NCBI GenBank assembly: GCA_905147135.1
Contig: LR990051.1
Span: 15,963,115-16,027,114 of the forward strand
DNA: 64,000 nt
Direction of reading: 5' to 3'
Source: Blastobasis lacticolella
Taxonomy: Eukaryota > Arthropoda > Insecta > Lepidoptera > Blastobasidae
In this document: piece after piece, positions 53,126 through 64,000 of the stretch
How positions within the stretch are numbered: position 1 is the first letter of the stretch
Layout: each line of letters begins with the position of its first letter
Notes under the pieces: model-generated
Databases searched by the model: none
Seen by the model: the letters and a program-made list of their open reading frames with translations, nothing else
Told to the model about the DNA's origin: nothing
Translations under genes and position numbers: made by a program

Positions 53126-55286
53126 AATGTCTTTAAACCAGCGGCCCCCAGCGTCACATGTTTTCGTGGTTTCTCTATTAAAATGTACATGTATTACAGA
53201 CATAAATATTCTGGAAGAAATTCTTTTAATTATATTGTACACAGCATCACAATCCGTTCCAAGGTTTACGAGGAGTTATGTCTGTATATGCTGCAGGCAG
53301 ACATACAGATAGAAAGCGACACGAAACGAAACAAAAAACATAAAAAATAAAGGCCCTACATAAAGCTACCTTGTTATTCGTAACATAGACAAAGAAGTAG
53401 TAGATAGCAAGCAAAAGTCAGTAGTTATAAATGGTAACACTTTCATCGCACATGTTATCGTTTTTATTACCACGGTTTAGATTATTTTTACCTCGATATT
53501 CCACCACGAAACCACAACCCACGAACCACGAAACCCACGAACGTTATAACTAAGAAACTCTTAAAACCTATATTGTTATATATGGTCTATGTAAACAACG
53601 TAAACACCTTGAAACAGCTCTAAAAGAGCCCGCTGTAGTCGGACACTACCCAAGAAAATTTTAGCACACGTTTTACAGTACACCACTAAAAATATGAAAT
53701 TCGAAAGAGGCGACAGAATATGCAGCAGGACATTACTCCCGAAATATTGTGCTTGACCTACATTCAACCTAGCTCCAGCGTAGTACGTGTGCCCCACTAA
53801 AATATGTATTAGATATGATGATCAATATTCCTAACGACGTTTCTGGATGCTTCCGAAGGCAATTCCCAATTCCGTAGGCACGTCTATTACGTCACTGTCA
53901 ATTTCCAAATTGTGATGGTGCTGACGGCTCTATAATTACGTGCCTTTGCGTGCTCTTGGCTGCAATTTACAATCTGTGGTGTTAGGGCGAGAGGGTTAGG
54001 TATATATGACGTCACGGGGCTATCTCCTCTGGCGTACATAGTCCGTTGGCTAGGAGCCATGTCAGCTGTCCACTCACGAATATTATTGGGGGGATTTATT
54101 TATAAAATTCTGTTTTGTTTTGATGTTAATCGCATGGCGCGCGTACAACACGTGACGCGAGCCCTCGCGAAGATTCGCCTACGGGCGCCAGTATGATGTA
54201 TAAGCCGAGCTAGAATGGATATTAGAGCAGTCGGTATGATAAAGCAGCTATAAAATTGTGCCAAAATCGTTGTAAGACTTCTTAGCTATTTTCTTTGGTT
54301 TTCACCTACTGTCCTTCATTTGCGTCTATTGAGGGTACTATAGACTTGTCCTTCTTTATTTAGATTATACATTTCTTTCTATTATTCACAAGGATGTTTG
54401 ATACCAGGGGGCGATTCCCGCGCTTTGACATCTCAAATCGTCATTTTTTCTTGCCAAAAAACTGTACTGTGACGTTTTATCACTAAATTCATCTTCGAAG
54501 ATGTTGAGAAAATATTTTTTGTCTGAAACGGACATTTCAATGTCATTATTAATGGAGATATATGTCTAGAAAAAATGTCGAATTAGAGATGTTACAGCGG
54601 GAGAATTAGGCCCGAGTTCTCTTCCCAAATGTGTGTGTGCTGGAACTATCTGCGATGTCATATTTCATGTGATTACTCACAATTTACAAGCCACAGGTGG
54701 GCTAACCTTCGTATCACAAATAAGTGATGACGTAATTACCGACGAGGGTCGTGGAAGCTACTGGGAACGGGCACAGGTGCACGAATATTGATGTGTCAGC
54801 GTGGACATGGACAGTGGTCAGTTTACAAACGCCGACATAGTTAGATAGTAACACAATGTGTGTCGACTTATGATGTATATGCTCGTGAACTAATTATGGT
54901 TGGTTTTGATAAAACGCTTTTACAGACAGACAGACATTATGCGGTAAGTTAGTAATAGTCTAAAAGGACAATTTGTTTTAATGTTAAATTTTTTTTTTAA
55001 ATCATATCGCGTAACGCGCGAGGAATGCATGGGCTTTTCTGAAAACCAGCGCTGTGACAGACATGAGCCCTCACAGCATTATGCTGAGATTGGTCCATTT
55101 CGGTTTCCGTTACATCACTGGTCTTATAATTTACTGTACTTACTTAGAGTGCGAAACCGAATAAAGTGTTGTCTATGTCTAAATTAAGGTTTAGGACATT
55201 AAGAATTTCGATAGGTCAATATGCAATTTGGTCTTTTTGCTAGAATGTATGCATGTGGTCCTTACCAGGGACTGTTTAAAAATGTA
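53126..55286. other. Unassigned DNA
   Basis: No gene or repeat family was securely identified across these 2.2 kb. 55035-55110 resembles the non-LTR tail at 38765. Confidence 0.4.
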
Positions 55287-56195
55287 GGGGAAGGAAGGGC
55301 AAGATGAATATAGCGGGCAACACGAATCATTCTCGTAGGATCTTTCTACTTGTTCCGTACACGAAAGTACCGGCGTGGCGGGACGCGCGGGGCGGGCCGA
55401 CATCACAAGCCAATGCGAACTCGGCTGTCGTGGGGAGAGCGTGCGTTTTAGTGACGAAAAACAGAATTGACGCAAGAAAATAAAATATTTTGTCACGATA
55501 AGTTTTAACATTTTCTGTTATATAATTGGTATATATTGATGATAAAGGTTGCTTCTGTTGCCTTATCTTATGTAAATTAAGCTGTAATGAAGCATCTTTC
55601 ATCACCGAAACAAATTAATTTTTAGGAATTTTTTTTTATCTATCAAATGCCATGCGGGCAAGACGAATATGACCATATTCACTAATAGAAACTAATAGAA
55701 AACAATCGGCTCTCGCTGGTTCTGACCTCGGCCGTGATTATTACTGCACACTTTGCAAAGAAAAATATATCTATCCCCCTGAGGATTCCTATCGCGATAT
55801 GCTATTCATCGCTATATTCATATCGCGATCGCTATATGAGGATCCCTACCTGAGGATTGGATACAGTGCTCCGAGTGCAAAGAGTGGACTCACGAAGCGT
55901 GCTCTTCGTATATTGGGTCTGGAACATACTTTTGTGACGATTGTCAAGACTAGTAATGATTATTATATGCCCGAACCATCTTGCCCTATATGGACGGGCA
56001 AGATGGCTCAAAACAATTATTTTACATGATGATCTCATGCCTAGGTTGTGATTTCTATTTTAAGCATTTGTAAAATTATTTTGATAGTCTATAGTACTGT
56101 TAATAATTATAACAATAAAAGTTTCGTTAATCTCTGTAACATGATTGTTTTTCTTACGATTCTTGTTAGATGAACCAACTTGCCCTCCCCTCCCC
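55287..56195 (+). mobile_element. Decayed pogo-like DNA transposon, ~0.9 kb
   Basis: TA-flanked inverted ends: GGGGAAGGAAGGGCAAGATG at 55287 and CAACTTGCCCTCCCCTCCCC ending 56195. Inside, on the plus strand, lies the end of a transposase-like frame: a C-x2-C (YYCTLCKEK), then after an interruption WIQCSECKEWTHEACSSY and YFCDDCQD, then a stop at 55951. This PHD-like zinc finger is what many insect pogo/Tigger-type transposases carry at the C-terminus. The catalytic part is missing, so the copy is dead. Confidence 0.75.
55735..55953 (+). pseudogene. Broken PHD-like C-terminus of a pogo-type transposase
   Basis: The two halves of the zinc finger are in different frames. The direct repeat CCTGAGGATT occurs at 55778-55787 and again at 55849-55858, bounding a 71-bp insertion rich in ATCGCGAT palindromes; 71 is not a multiple of three, so the frame is lost. 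Metal ligands otherwise fit C-x2-C, C-x2-C, H-x3-C, C-x2-C. The domain normally lies after the DDE catalytic region, which is absent here. Confidence 0.65.
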
Positions 56196-56489
56196 TATCT
56201 GTGTCAGTAGGAAACAGCGGTTAGACAATTTCCTTATAGCGAATGCCGAAATGAATGTTACTGGTAGAATTGCGTCTGTGTGCATTGTAGCTCCCACACG
56301 GAATTGATTTTGAGGTGGTTTTCTTTATTTGATTAAAATCCGCTCTAGGAAATATTTGAGTAAGTATATTGAGTTTAGTATTGAGTACAGGAAAACGCCG
56401 GATAACCCCGCCCAAGTAAACATATATTAAATGAGTAATATTAATTTAATATATAAGCAAAAAAGTTGCCAATACAGCTTTCTTAGAAC

Positions 56490-56705
56490 GAGTTGCCTAG
56501 TTTACAGAGAAACGCCCACATATACCCTAATATTTTCTGAACTCCTGAACCGATTTTATTGAACCTAAGCTAAGAACAATCTCAATCAAACTGGCTTTCG
56601 AATAAAGAAAAAACGCATTGCATTTGGTCCATCCATTTGCGAGACACAGGTCCATAAATACATACGTCAAACTTATAGCGCTTTTTCCCCCTATTTTTCC
56701 TTAGG
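56490..56705 (-). repeat. Dispersed repeat family 4 copy
   Basis: AACTCCTGAACCGATTTTAT, TCAAACTGGCTTTCGAATAA, CATCCATTTGCGAGACACAG. A second partial copy lies at 56270-56400. Confidence 0.7.
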
Positions 56706-59700
56706 CATTTAAAAATCCAACAAATTGCTTGTACGAAGGGCTACACCCATATCCCCTTCCTCCATCTCTCAGCGTACTTGTATGACGGTACTTGTAACAA
56801 AACGCAGCCCCAAGGGTGTGTAGGTGATCGACTCACGAACCTGGCCCATTCACACGGAGCCCGACGGAAGGTCACGGGGCCCGGGCCCGCGCCGCCGCGA
56901 ATCGATAGGACTCCGCCCACTGACCCATTTTACGTAGATTAGAAAAGGAGGTGTGTTGTCAGTGGGGCTAAGACCGCGCGAATGTCAAGTGTAGTATGCA
57001 ATGCGGGGTCTGTGAGTACGGTATTCGTAACTTCGTATGAATTGGCGAATTCATATCCGCATAGTATCTGCAGTTACTAGACTGGTATGCTTCACCGTAG
57101 GCCGCATCGTCACTTATTACTAGAGCAACTTTACAATCAGACTGGCGACGTTTTCAAGTCCCTGGATATTGTTGAGCTGGATTGTTTCGGTGTTCAACTG
57201 TTGAATTGTGGCTCTAGTCAAACTCTTTTGCTGGTTTTGCTGACATTGCAATCCCCCAATAAAGAGGCAACAGCTCTTAATAAGTGGTAAGAATTTTCAA
57301 TACTTACTAAAGTCTAATCTGATAATGACCAACCGATGAAAAATGTCAAACATCAAGCCTGAAGAATTTTGCAATTCGAAAAGCGTTAAGTCTGATTAAA
57401 TTGAATATTTAACAACCTTAAAAATGTACAATCAATTTAGCTATGACGGTTATTTAGTTCCCATAACGAGAATTAAACAGCGCCCTCTGACCCATATATG
57501 TGGATTAGGAAAGGTGTGTCGTTGCCCGACTTCAGTGACCTGCGGTTTTACTTTTTTGTCAACATGAAGCCTGTTAATGGCAGGTATTATGGGTGACAGT
57601 TGCTACTTTCCATCAGGGGTCTAAAAAAGCCACATTAGCGTTACATAATATGATTCATATTAATTTGTCAAAAATGTATCTCCAGCGTTGCTGTTGTTGA
57701 CATTGCCATGACAATTCAAAATGGCGTTACTTAGTACCAGTATTGGCCTTTGGATTGATAAGTTTTTGCCACTCTAATATGAAGCATAGTAAGAAACGCT
57801 AATGTGGTCTTTTTAGACCCCCAGGTGGGATGTCTGCTCGTTTGTCATCACTGAGTTTTTATAAGACGTAGGTAATCAAGCAAACAGGCTTCATGGAAAG
57901 TGATCACTGCCGCCTATAGACATCTGCAGCATCAGCGGCCAACCTTAGCCAAGAGGTTTCGTTAATCTACAATCGTTTGTGGTAGAAAAAATGTATGGGA
58001 TTTGACATAAGCTAACGTTATCTGACATAAGCTGTTTGTGGTAGAAATTCTTGGTCCATACTTTCGGTGTACAAAGGAGGCGGATTGGCGGATGATCCTA
58101 CACAATCAGAGTCAAAGTAGATGTTGGTAGAAATAGTCGAACTTCGACCTGTCAATTTTCTACCATACACGCATCACGCAAGCGGAGCTGTCAAAGATGG
58201 CTAGACCGGCATGACAGTTGCTAAAGCGTTGAAGATCTTTGAGATTGGTGTGGGTTCTATGAACTGTTGAAGTTGTATAAAAATAAATGGCTTCCACTAA
58301 TCAACCTATAGCGATTTTACCAAAGTCCCATTTTGCGTAGATTGGAGAAGGGTGTGTGTTGCTATTGAGCCACGTAAGGCCGCGTAAGCTACGTAAGGCC
58401 GTGTAAGCTACGTAATCTCAAGTGTAGCGAATGCAAAGCTAGCGTTACTGAAAATACTCTGCAGTGACGAACGAGTCCACCTCATGGAAAGTGTCAAACT
58501 GTCAACCCAAATACCTACGATTTACACTAACGTTTCAAATAACTAATGAGGAGCTGTGTTGTCACTGTGAGAACGAGTTGGCACCCCACCATACCTTAAA
58601 TACCAAAAACGTACGGAATTTTATACAGTGCCTATGATGATGATGATGATATTTGTATATAGAAACCACACATGTCGCAAGCAGTTTCAAACACATCGAT
58701 TGCTTTGTTAGGTTTCTAGGCATGCGACTCAATAGTAATTCTAATTGAATTTCATTATTTTGGATTTGCATAGTTTGTTGTATACAATATAGAGCTTAGG
58801 TATAGCAACATTCACCATCTTACATCAGCCGTGCCGGTAGGTACCTACGTGATTTAATGCACTACAAACCTCTTCGAATGTCTTCATGTCTCTCACGCTC
58901 TTTTTCTTTAGCATATGAGCACGTGATATTAAAGATAAATAAGTTACTAAAACGTCCGAGTCGGATGCGAACCTGTTTCAGATTCATTTCTCTATCATAT
59001 GCATAAAGCGCACTTTGAATTTAGAATTCATACCAATCAAAATACCAAGACACTCTCACATCTCACCCAACAAAAAAAAAACAAATGCCGACAGTGTCGG
59101 CTTAATGAGAATTTTTGCTAATGTCCCATGTCACCGACTTCTTGGACAGATCATTGACACGGCATGGCACAGTTGGCAATCTGCCTTCCGAATTGGCAAA
59201 CCCGAGGAGGGTAGGAGCCGGCGACGCGCGCACTCGCCGATATTCATTTGTTTAGAGGGAAACAATAGCTGCTCGCGTCTGTGAAAGTGAAAGTGAAAGT
59301 GAAAGAGGGAATGTTTGGAGGAAATTGAAGCAGACTGGAGTTGGAGAGAATTTTTTTATTGTTTTCGGCTAGGGAGACAATTGGATCGATAGTTTTGTAT
59401 TTCAGTCGTAGATACGATAGTTGTTTGTGTTCGTGTTGTGACGATAAGTTTCGAACTTTATTTTAGTTGTGAATCGTTGTTCGAACATTTTTATAATGGA
59501 TTTTATCTAAAATACCGAATCGGATTAAAGATGAGCGTTATAGGATTATATATAGCAGTCAGAGTTTAAAATAACATTTTAATTGTATAAGATCGATGTT
59601 ATAGGCACAGCTTTATCATATTCTTATGAAAATAACCGAACACACGTTACATTTACTACTAATACTTGTATTAAATATGTTATCTTTATGGTGTGTTGTA

Positions 59701-60024
59701 GTCTGTATATAAAACGTATTCTATTCTACATTTCAAGCTGATTACACCCCTCATTCCACGACGGGGGTCAAGAAAAACTAGAACACAACAGCATTAGTCA
59801 ACTCTAAGTATAGTGTAAGTGGCACAAATGCAGCCGCGAAGCCTTAGAGTGTACTGCGGAGAAATAAATCAGGGCGCGGCTCGCATCTCCCTGTTCTTAG
59901 AGCGAAGAATACGTGAAATATGCACCTATAGGTAAGTAGTAGCGGACGTAGTTGGACTGGTGAGTCGTGACGTGGGCGTTGGAATTTGGTTTGGTGCTCA
60001 GACCATTCCGAACTTTTGGTTTTT
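56706..60024. other. Unassigned DNA with diverged repeats
   Basis: A diverged unit (CTGACCCATTTTACGTAGAT.. then GGAGGTGTGTTGTC) recurs at 56925, 57490 and 58330. Short family 5 and 6 pieces lie at 57683-57950. A (GAT)n run is at 58634-58650 and a GTGAAA microsatellite at 59281-59305. No gene recognised. Confidence 0.45.
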
Positions 60025-60115
60025 CAAAATTTTCTGTGTGTTTATCTGTGGCGTCGTAGCTTCCGAACGGATGGACAGATTTTAATGTGGTATTCTTTAG
60101 TTGAAGCCCACGATT
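60025..60115 (+). repeat. Dispersed repeat family 4 fragment
   Basis: TTCTGTGTGTTTATCTGTGG and TTCCGAACGGATGGACAGAT. Confidence 0.65.
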
Positions 60116-60931
60116 AATTTTTGTAATAAAAGTAGTGTCAATTATTACCAAAAAATTGCAAAACTTGCCATGTAAAGTAAAATGAACGAAGTGGTATAGC
60201 CAGACATGCACTGTCGACTCCATCTTAATATCATAAGAGCTGGAAGAAGTTAATGATTTCAATTATTTTTACTATTTACTATACATCTCCACCATGCCTT
60301 AAACGACGATAATAAACGATAATTCAAATTGTAAAAGTTTAAAGTCCATTTTAGCATCGATACAGATCAAGGTGCTACCTTGTAACCCTCATGCTTAAAG
60401 GAAGTCGTAAGCAAACGCTAGAAAATGTAACTTAACCATCAATAAATCAATCAAATCCTCTATTCGACAGCCCACAAACGATTCATACCCCTTGAAACAC
60501 ACCAATAACTCCCTCGTCCAACAATTTGCACCGAGCCAAGCAGGCATCCTCGCGTCTATCTATAGCGGGGCGGCCATCCGTCAGCTCACAATCACTGGCC
60601 CAAACAAAGGCTGAACACACGTCCCGAAAGGCCCCCATTCTGTTGAACGAGCTATTCTACCCAAACGGCCTATTAGGCATTCCATTCGACGGCCACCCTT
60701 TATTTTGGTCGCAAATTGCCTCTGAAGTTTCCCGGCCATTCACGGGTCAGTGGTGCAGGTGGCGATTGGATGGCGATGCTAGTGCGTTCTATGAGTACTG
60801 GTTTTTAGCTCGATGAAAAAAGAGGAGAGTTATAAGTAAGACGTGTGTCTCCGTAGCCCTGGGTATATATAGACTTCTATCAAACTAATAGTAATTTGGT
60901 AAACAAATACTTAAAATATTGATTCATCATC

Positions 60932-61187
60932 ATCATCACAGCCCATAACAGTCCACTGCAGGACTTAGGGCCTCTCCCACAAAAAGGGAGGTTATTGCCA
61001 TAATGTCCACGCTTGGCAGGCGGGTTGGAGATCAGTGTAATAATATAACAATGGAAAATGCTGCTGCCCATTTTCCAGTCTACGGAGGCGCTTAGATCTT
61101 TTGCCTCGAAAACATTAGTCGCCTTGTACGACACCCACGAGTGTAAGGGGTTGGTGCTATTCTACTCTGCCGGACACCACACGGCCG
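60932..61187 (-). repeat. Dispersed repeat family 3 copy inside a local duplication
   Basis: CATCATCATCACAGCCCATA through TCTGCCGGACACCACACGGC. Flanked by two copies of an unrelated segment (60698-60800 and 61228-61315). Confidence 0.88.
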
Positions 61188-61331
61188 AAATATTGATTAT
61201 TGAAACGATAAGTAGAAGAAGAAGTAATTTAGTCGCAAATTGTCTTTGAAGTTTCCCGGCCATTCACGGGTCAGTGGTGCAGGTGGCGTTTGTACGGTAT
61301 GCTAGTGCGTTCAATGAGGGTGTTGTATACT

Positions 61332-61536
61332 CTGTACAAACTGACTTGTCTTATTTCGTTAAGGAAACTATGTATTTAAATGGATAATGTGCAGCAGCAT
61401 TCGTTAAAATTCACATTCCATGGGTTTCTTATATAATTCTCGACATCTATACACAATATACGTAGCGTGATTGATACGGCATGTCGTGATTTTAGGCATT
61501 GATTGTTCACCAAATAAGACAGGTCAGTTTAAACAG
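61332..61536. mobile_element. 205-bp MITE, copy 2
   Basis: CTGTACAAACTGACTTGTCT at the start and AGGTCAGTTTAAACAG at the end; the reverse complement of the element at 33040-33244 throughout. Confidence 0.88.
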
Positions 61537-61579
61537 ATCATAAGTTTGACGTGTGTATCTGTGGCTCTGTTTTATATGT

Positions 61580-61685
61580 TATACGGCAGACCAACAGGCA
61601 AGGCACCTGATGGAAAGTGGTCACCGCCGCCTATGGACATCAGCAACACCAGGGGAGTTACCAATGCGTTGCCCGGCCCTGTGTA
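61580..61685 (+). repeat. Family 5 repeat, short form
   Basis: GGCAGACCAACAGGCAAGGC, CCTGATGGAAAGTGGTCACC, ACCAATGCGTTGCCCGG. It is embedded within a family 4 copy that continues to about 62010 (CCCGAAAGGATGGACCGAAT). Confidence 0.75.
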
Positions 61686-62079
61686 TGTGTGAAGGTGTCT
61701 GGCATTGTAGCTTCCGAACGGATGGACTGACCATTTGACCTAATGATAAGTGACGATGCGGCCGAAGGTGGAGCATGCCTGTCTAGGCACAGCTTACTAC
61801 AAGTATGTACTAGTAGCGTTTGTCGTACTGCATCTAAGTAATATTGCTGAAAACAGGAGAGCTGAACCTTTTTAATCCCCGGCACAAAAAGAGTGGTTAC
61901 ATCGTAGCTCCCGAAAGGATGGACCGAATTTGATTCGGGCACCTTTATTTGAAAGGCAGTTTGATCGAAACGGTTGATAGCTTTGTTTCATTACAATCGG
62001 TTCAAAATAGTTTTGGAAATAATTTAGTAGCTAGTAGATGTAGACTTGACGCGAGTCTACTAGGAGACTAACCTAACCA

Positions 62080-62225
62080 GTCGACAAGTTTCTTGACATG
62101 CGTGCCAACAATTTTAATACCAAGGATGCCGAAGATCGAGCGTAGTAGACCAAGAGGAGTAGGAAGGCGGACCCTTGCGTGTCGCGCGAGAACGCAATCG
62201 AGAATTAACGCCAAGATTATGATAA
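62080..62225 (+). repeat. SINE family 1 tail fragment
   Basis: Similar to 26225-26303: ACCAAGGATGCCGAAGATCG, AAGGCGGACCC, then TTAACGCCAAGATTATGATA. Confidence 0.65.
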
Positions 62226-62744
62226 GTAGGTTGGTTAGGTTATTATTTAGATGCCATCCAGCATCCAGGAAGGATCCGAGTTGGGAATAATATCTGCATA
62301 TACCATTCAACATCAACCGTTTGATATCAATTTCAACTTATAAATAGAAGTGTAACGAGATTTCTGGAAATCCGGAAGAAAGTATAGGTTGTATGGGCAT
62401 GGGTATCCAACTTGTATCTCGTTTCGCAGCTATAAATCCAGGCTTGTTGCAGAAATGGGGGAAAATTAGTGGTGGCGCTCCATACAATGGGTAACATTCG
62501 GTATTTATGACTAGTCCATAATTAGTCATGAAGCTTATTGGTCAATGTGCGATTACAAGACTCGGCAGTATTATAAAACTTAAAATTGAACTAAGTCAGT
62601 ACCACAGAATCATCTTGAAAATCACAGTTTTGCGCCAACAAGTCTAAGAATTATGTATTATTAAGCATCGACCAGAAATCTAGAATCTATTCTTAATTGA
62701 AAAACGAGGTCCTAAGTGCTAAGAGACAGCACATTCTAAAATAC

Positions 62745-62876
62745 TCTCCCGCGCCGATCGCCACGTAAATAGCCCCGCGGACCCACTTCCGAAAGGTCAC
62801 CCGACTGCCAGTTGTCCAAATACGGCACTGAAGGCTCTGTATAAATATTTCGGCCCATTTTCCATCGGACCGGTTG
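62745..62876 (-). CDS. Candidate exon of an unidentified protein
   Basis: Bounded by a good acceptor (GGCCTCCCTCAG) and a possible donor (GTATTTTAG), it stays open for 44 codons: NRSDGKWAEIFIQSLQCRIW, TTGSRVTFRKWVRGAIYVAI, GAG. It mixes basic residues with one hydrophobic AIYVAIGAG segment and has coding-like third positions. It lies on the same strand as the 52.7-kb candidate, and the two might belong to one gene, but their splice phases as predicted do not match. Family not recognised; the open frame could also be chance. Confidence 0.3.
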
Positions 62877-62918
62877 CTGAGGGAGGCCGCAAATAGTTTA
62901 AAGTTTAATAGGTCGCAG

Positions 62919-63212
62919 GGACAGAATAAGAGGCCGTTTGATAGTGACAAGGCCTTCTGTTTCGGGATGTGACCCGGCCTCGTTTGACATGACGTCTAGA
63001 CTGTATCGGACGGTTGGGGCCAACTAATTTGGACCATAGTTGGGACACAGTCGTACTCTTGCGGGGACGGAATTAGAGGTGTTTGATCGTGACAAGGCCT
63101 TTTGTTTCGGGATGTGACCCGGCCCCGTTTGACTTATCGTCTAGCCTCTATTGGACGGTTGAGGCCAAAGAAATTGGACCATAGTTGGGACACGGTCGTA
63201 TTCTACGGCAAA
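62919..63212 (+). repeat. Tandem duplication, ~146-bp unit
   Basis: GTGACAAGGCCTTCTGTTTC and GTGACAAGGCCTTTTGTTTC start equivalent stretches 146 bp apart. Both continue GGGATGTGACCCGGCC, GGACCATAGTTGGGACAC and GTCGTA. Confidence 0.92.
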
Positions 63213-63824
63213 AATAGAATTTTTAATTTAAAAACCAATATATAGGTAATTTCAAATTGATGGTTCCAAGGGGTACAAGGGGTAGGGGTATGTGCTAGTG
63301 ATAACAAACAACTTTTACTATGGCGCCAACACTGAAATCGCAAACTGAAAACAGCTGTTCCATTCATCCCGAAACTGCATAGAAACCTTACCACTATAAT
63401 TTCTTTTTAAACCTTAGTACAATGTCTCGACGTATAGGTAAATATAATTTATAATTACGCATTTAAAACACTTAAATTACACCAGGTATATCATGTCTAA
63501 TGTATAGTATATCTAGATTCTTCTACTACACTTTGTGTGTTTGTTGGACGTATATACTCAGGTCACCGAGCTATCTCTCTAGCTACCGAACCACTTTAAC
63601 GAATGAAAATTCTTAACGGCTTTAAGTCATGATATCAATGTACTTAGTTAAACGGTATGGCATGGAGTAATATTTGTTTGTACATATCTATATGAAAGAA
63701 GAAAGTATTTCAGCTAATGGTGTAGAAAACCACCAACCCTGCTCATGTGATTATCTCCAAAGCGAAATATGAATACTAGCATTAGTATCAATAAAATCAT
63801 TTAATGCCCCGGTTGTAATCTAGT

Positions 63825-64000
63825 AATCTGATCCTGTGGCAGATCAGGTAATTACAGTTAAGCGACGGCCATCTAATCTCTGTACCCTGTTACCAGGGGA
63901 GACTGACCAGATTAGATCGTGGTTAGACATTCAGTCGCCTGAATGTGCAGGTTTATTACGATGTTTCCCCACACCGTAAGACCATCAGTTAGTATTCAAC
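63825..64000 (-). repeat. SINE family 1 copy running off the window
   Basis: GCAGATCAGGTAATTACAGT, CAGTCGCCTGAATGTGCAGG and CATCAGTTAGTATTCAAC; the tRNA head would lie beyond 64000. Confidence 0.85.

Noticed and set aside
60526..60816. Plus-strand 96-codon frame
   Set aside because: Part of it recurs at 61230-61315 in a different frame context, so it is duplicated noncoding DNA.

Overview
This window looks like genomic DNA of a moth or butterfly (Lepidoptera). It is AT-rich, has no bacterial-style gene packing, and carries many tRNA-derived SINEs, TIR elements and non-LTR fragments of the kind that crowd lepidopteran introns. The one gene recognised with confidence is slowpoke (slo), the insect BK (Slo1) large-conductance calcium- and voltage-gated potassium channel. 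It lies on the minus strand. Its 3' end falls beyond position 1, and its first coding exons (S0 and the N-terminus) were not found.

From right to left, in the direction of transcription, 0.29-26.2 kb holds S1 (26111-26172), S1-S2 (24118-24214), S2-S3 (23243-23354), S4-S5 (21613-21764) and the pore with the TVGYGD selectivity filter (20263-20430). Next come three alternative S6/linker exons of exactly 92 bp, the first RCK1 exon (15618-15728), two alternative 106-bp RCK1 exons, two constitutive RCK1 exons carrying calcium-site residues, and two alternative 113-bp exons. The RCK1-RCK2 linker follows (heme motif CKACH, then short exons including a 36-nt microexon), and the last exon in the window starts RCK2 (294-518). 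All exon boundaries were placed by eye from AG/GT sites, and the reading phase is consistent from exon to exon. The alternative sets predict at least 12 isoforms (3 x 2 x 2), or 24 if the in-frame 36-nt microexon is a cassette.

The 17.4-19.9 kb region around the three S6 exons is strikingly GC-rich inside an AT-rich gene. It contains long complementary GC tracts on both sides of the middle exon and a 14-bp hairpin between the middle and distal exons. A smaller GC hairpin sits between the two alternative 106-bp exons. The inferred but untested role is RNA-structure control of exon choice.

From 26.2 to 64 kb no slo exon was found. This is either a very long 5' intron or upstream DNA. It is dominated by two tRNA-related SINE families (one Leu/Ser-like, one Gly-like), several TIR elements (one with an empty insertion site in the same window), a decayed pogo-like transposon with a PHD-like zinc-finger end, non-LTR reverse transcriptase fragments, a 190-220 bp tandem array, and large palindromes. 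Two minus-strand open stretches (52.67-52.98 kb and 62.75-62.88 kb) look like exons of membrane proteins, but I do not recognise the family securely.
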